Of a DNA stretch of 64,000 nt, positions 62,237-64,000 are shown one piece after another. Position 1 is the stretch's first letter, and each line of letters starts with the position of its first letter. The stretch is taken from the NCBI GenBank assembly GCA_002163135.1, contig MAAN01000015.1, positions 28,976 through 92,975 of the forward strand. The letters are read 5' to 3'. The notes under the pieces are model-generated. The model made no database searches. It was given only the letters and a program-made list of their open reading frames with translations, and had not been told where the DNA came from. A program made the translations under genes and the position numbers. Source of the stretch: Alphaproteobacteria bacterium 46_93_T64 (GTDB lineage: Bacteria > Pseudomonadota > Alphaproteobacteria > Sneathiellales > Sneathiellaceae).

Positions 62237-63631
62237 ATGTCAGTTGATCAAAATAAGGTAATCGCAGAAATAGCGGCTCAGGCTGGTGGATTAGGTGTAT
62301 CCGCTGCGGATATTGCGGGCCAGATTTCAGAAGTGACGAGTAGAAGCCAATCGCAGAGCAAAATGATTGGTGAACTAATTGAAGCTGTAAAAAGCATGGT
62401 GGAAACCAACCAAAATATTCAAGACACAGTAAATTCAACGAAAGAAGAAACATCCTCTGCATCAGCAGACGTTCAGTCATCCCAGAAAAACATTCAAGTG
62501 ACTGTAGAAAGCATTTTGGCCCTCGTACAGGGTGTCCAGAAAATGGAGTCTCAACTTACAAATTTAACTGGCGCGTTGGAAAGTGTTGCAACGGTCGCGT
62601 CTGGTATTGAAGGAATTGCAAGCCAGACAAATTTGTTGGCACTTAACGCTACGATTGAAGCTGCGAGGGCTGGCGATGCTGGTAGAGGTTTTGCAGTTGT
62701 CGCAAATGAAGTAAAAACGTTGGCGGATCAAACACGCAAAGCGACAATCGAAATTTCGAATACTGTTAAAGAACTTACTGGGCAAGTGACAACGCTTCAA
62801 TCGGAAGGGGAAGCCAATACGAAAAAGGCTGAGCTCGTTCAAGAGGGAACAGGAAATATTTCGGAAATTTTCAAGGCGCTTGGTGCAAACTTGGGACAAA
62901 TTGACACTGATGTGGCCAGTATTACAGCCGTTGCTGAAAAAAATCAGTCTCAATGTGACAATGTTTCGGCGAAGTTATCGGGTCTCATAGAGGGTAATAC
63001 CCAAAATTCAGAAAATTTAGTGGCTGCGGATCAATCTGCAGGTGAGCTTCTCGGACTGAGTGAGAGACTTATTGCGATTATGGCAACCAGTGGTCATCAA
63101 ACCGATGACACACCTTTCATAAATTTGGTTACCGAAAAATCCAAAGAAATTTCTAGTATCTTCAACGAGGCTGTAGATAGTGGCCAGATCGCACTAAACG
63201 ATCTTTTCGATGGCAATTATGTAGATGTGCCTGGAACAAATCCAATTCAAATGCTCACCAAGTTCACTGAATATACCGATAAAGTTTTGCCAGCGATTCA
63301 AGAGCCTATTCTTGAATTTGATCTAAACGTTGTTTTTTGCGCTGCCGTAGATAAAAACGGGTACCTGCCAACACATAATAATAAATTTTCCAAAGATCAA
63401 AAATTGGGCGATGTGGACTGGAATGCGGCGAATTCAAGGAATCGACGTATCTTCGATGACCGAACGGGACTGGCGGCCGCCAAAAACACTGACCCAATTC
63501 TCCTGCAAACCTATCGACGTGACATGGGCGGTGGATTATTTGCGACGATGAAAGATCTAAGTGCGCCCATTACTGTTAAGGGGCGACACTGGGGTGCTTT
63601 AAGAATAGCCTACAAACCAAAGTCGGCGTAA
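62237..63631 (+). CDS. Soluble methyl-accepting chemotaxis protein with C-terminal sensor domain
   Basis: A 464-residue cytoplasmic chemoreceptor without membrane helices. The signalling hairpin is at the N-terminal side (about 20-290), with the highly conserved tip [20 protein letters not shown] and [15 protein letters not shown]. The C-terminal 150 residues ([64 protein letters not shown]) form a Cache-like sensor that is normally N-terminal, so the order is inverted. A strong GGGGGGAA ribosome-binding site precedes it. Confidence 0.88.
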   Translation: MSVDQNKVIAEIAAQAGGLGVSAADIAGQISEVTSRSQSQSKMIGELIEAVKSMVETNQNIQDTVNSTKEETSSASADVQSSQKNIQVTVESILALVQGVQKMESQLTNLTGALESVATVASGIEGIASQTNLLALNATIEAARAGDAGRGFAVVANEVKTLADQTRKATIEISNTVKELTGQVTTLQSEGEANTKKAELVQEGTGNISEIFKALGANLGQIDTDVASITAVAEKNQSQCDNVSAKLSGLIEGNTQNSENLVAADQSAGELLGLSERLIAIMATSGHQTDDTPFINLVTEKSKEISSIFNEAVDSGQIALNDLFDGNYVDVPGTNPIQMLTKFTEYTDKVLPAIQEPILEFDLNVVFCAAVDKNGYLPTHNNKFSKDQKLGDVDWNAANSRNRRIFDDRTGLAAAKNTDPILLQTYRRDMGGGLFATMKDLSAPITVKGRHWGALRIAYKPKSA

Positions 63632-63784
63632 TCGCTGTATTGTGTGTGGAATGCTTATTTGCTTTTTTCAAAGTGTTGCCCTACTTCCTCCTATGGGACG
63701 GGACACATAATTTTCAAGTATTATTTTGCAGTGTTTGTAGCAGAGCGCACGAATAATCTGACTCTGCTGGTCTGCTGTACGTAG

Positions 63785-63800
63785 TGTGATCGCGATCACT
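63785..63800. promoter_or_regulatory. CRP-like palindrome upstream of the porin gene
   Basis: TGTGATCGCGATCACT matches TGTGA-N6-TCACA at all but the last base, with a perfect 14-bp GTGATCGCGATCAC core. It lies 113 bases before the porin start. Confidence 0.5.
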
Positions 63801-63883
63801 TCAAAACTGGGTAACCAACCGGTTAGAACAATGCGTGTTCCGATAAGTATTTTGGGGCACTCCTAATTCCTCACTGAGTACAG

Positions 63884-63901
63884 TTTTGCCGAGCGGCAAA
63901 A
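63884..63901 (+). promoter_or_regulatory. Leader hairpin before the porin ribosome-binding site
   Basis: TTTTGCC-GAGC-GGCAAAA, a 7-bp perfect stem directly upstream of the GGAG site, of the kind that can stabilise abundant outer-membrane-protein mRNAs. Confidence 0.4.
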
Positions 63902-63912
63902 TGGAGATTTTA

Positions 63913-64000
63913 ATGAAAAAAGTAATCTTGGGCACAACAGCTTTGGTAGCTGCAAGTGCACTTACAGCGGGCTCTGTTTCTGCTGCTGAAAAAATCAAAC
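63913..64000 (+). CDS. Porin, start only (3' partial)
   Basis: The frame from ATG 63913 runs off the window after 29 codons. It reads as a signal peptide (MKKVILGTTALVAASALTAG, cleavage after VSAA) followed by EKIK, the style of N-terminus of alphaproteobacterial trimeric porins. GGAG precedes the ATG. The porin call rests on the signal peptide style, the leader hairpin and context, so it is tentative. Confidence 0.6.
   Translation, partial: MKKVILGTTALVAASALTAGSVSAAEKIK

Overview
The window is chromosomal DNA from an alphaproteobacterium of moderate GC content. The markers are small proteins typical of that class (DUF2794, DUF3126, DUF2336, DUF952), a class I lysyl-tRNA synthetase (LysK), a tandem cold-shock protein, an FMN-riboswitch-controlled second lumazine synthase (RibH2 type), TRAP and Dpp-type transporters, and a porin signal peptide of the Rhodospirillales style. 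I would guess a marine member of the Rhodospirillales/Sneathiellales/Kiloniellales area, but the genus cannot be fixed from sequence reading alone. There are no rRNA genes, CRISPR arrays, insertion sequences or phage genes. One tRNA (Arg, CCU) is present.

Layout. 0-6 kb: end of an FtsX-type permease, a Bax-inhibitor-1 protein, an M81 metallopeptidase coupled to a TPR protein, DUF2794 and MsrB. 6-10 kb: a tight Dpp-like permease/ATPase operon with no binding protein. 10-12 kb: a copper-delivery operon (DUF2946-like, SCO, PCuAC). 12-16.5 kb: assorted metabolic and CHAD/TerB genes, including a hydroxyisobutyrate-dehydrogenase-like protein that consists of the N-terminal domain only. 16.5-22.3 kb: DinG-like helicase, lysK and a YcaQ-type DNA glycosylase. 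22.3-28.9 kb: class IV aminotransferase, DUF952, pyrD, a cupin-XRE regulator divergent from an omega-aminotransferase/alanine dehydrogenase pair that can recycle pyruvate, and a nitronate monooxygenase with a divergent LysR.

30-40 kb is the most unusual part. A type I periplasmic binding protein gene overlaps a hybrid histidine kinase with PAS, HisKA, HATPase, receiver and HPt domains, a layout like LuxP-LuxQ and TorT-TorS. It converges on a two-gene operon of a 916-residue RTX-like protein with long (about 55-60 residue) glycine/aspartate repeats and a TPR-sulfotransferase. A two-gene unknown operon with a divergent LysR follows. 41-49 kb: an iron-binding protein behind two inverted Fur-like boxes, esterase and isomerase genes, a LuxR-type regulator whose receiver appears to lack the phospho-acceptor Asp, DUF2336, dGTPase, a CheY-like protein, and the FMN riboswitch with RibH.

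49-57 kb: an acyl-CoA synthetase/CoA-transferase/acyl-CoA dehydrogenase operon beside a TRAP operon (P, Q, M), which together look like uptake and activation of a carboxylic acid. 57-64 kb: a CbiX-like chelatase with an asymmetric active site, tandem cold-shock protein, DUF3126, a CDF metal exporter, an OmpA-family lipoprotein, DUF3012, tRNA-Arg, a soluble chemoreceptor with a C-terminal sensor domain, and the start of a porin preceded by a CRP-like palindrome.
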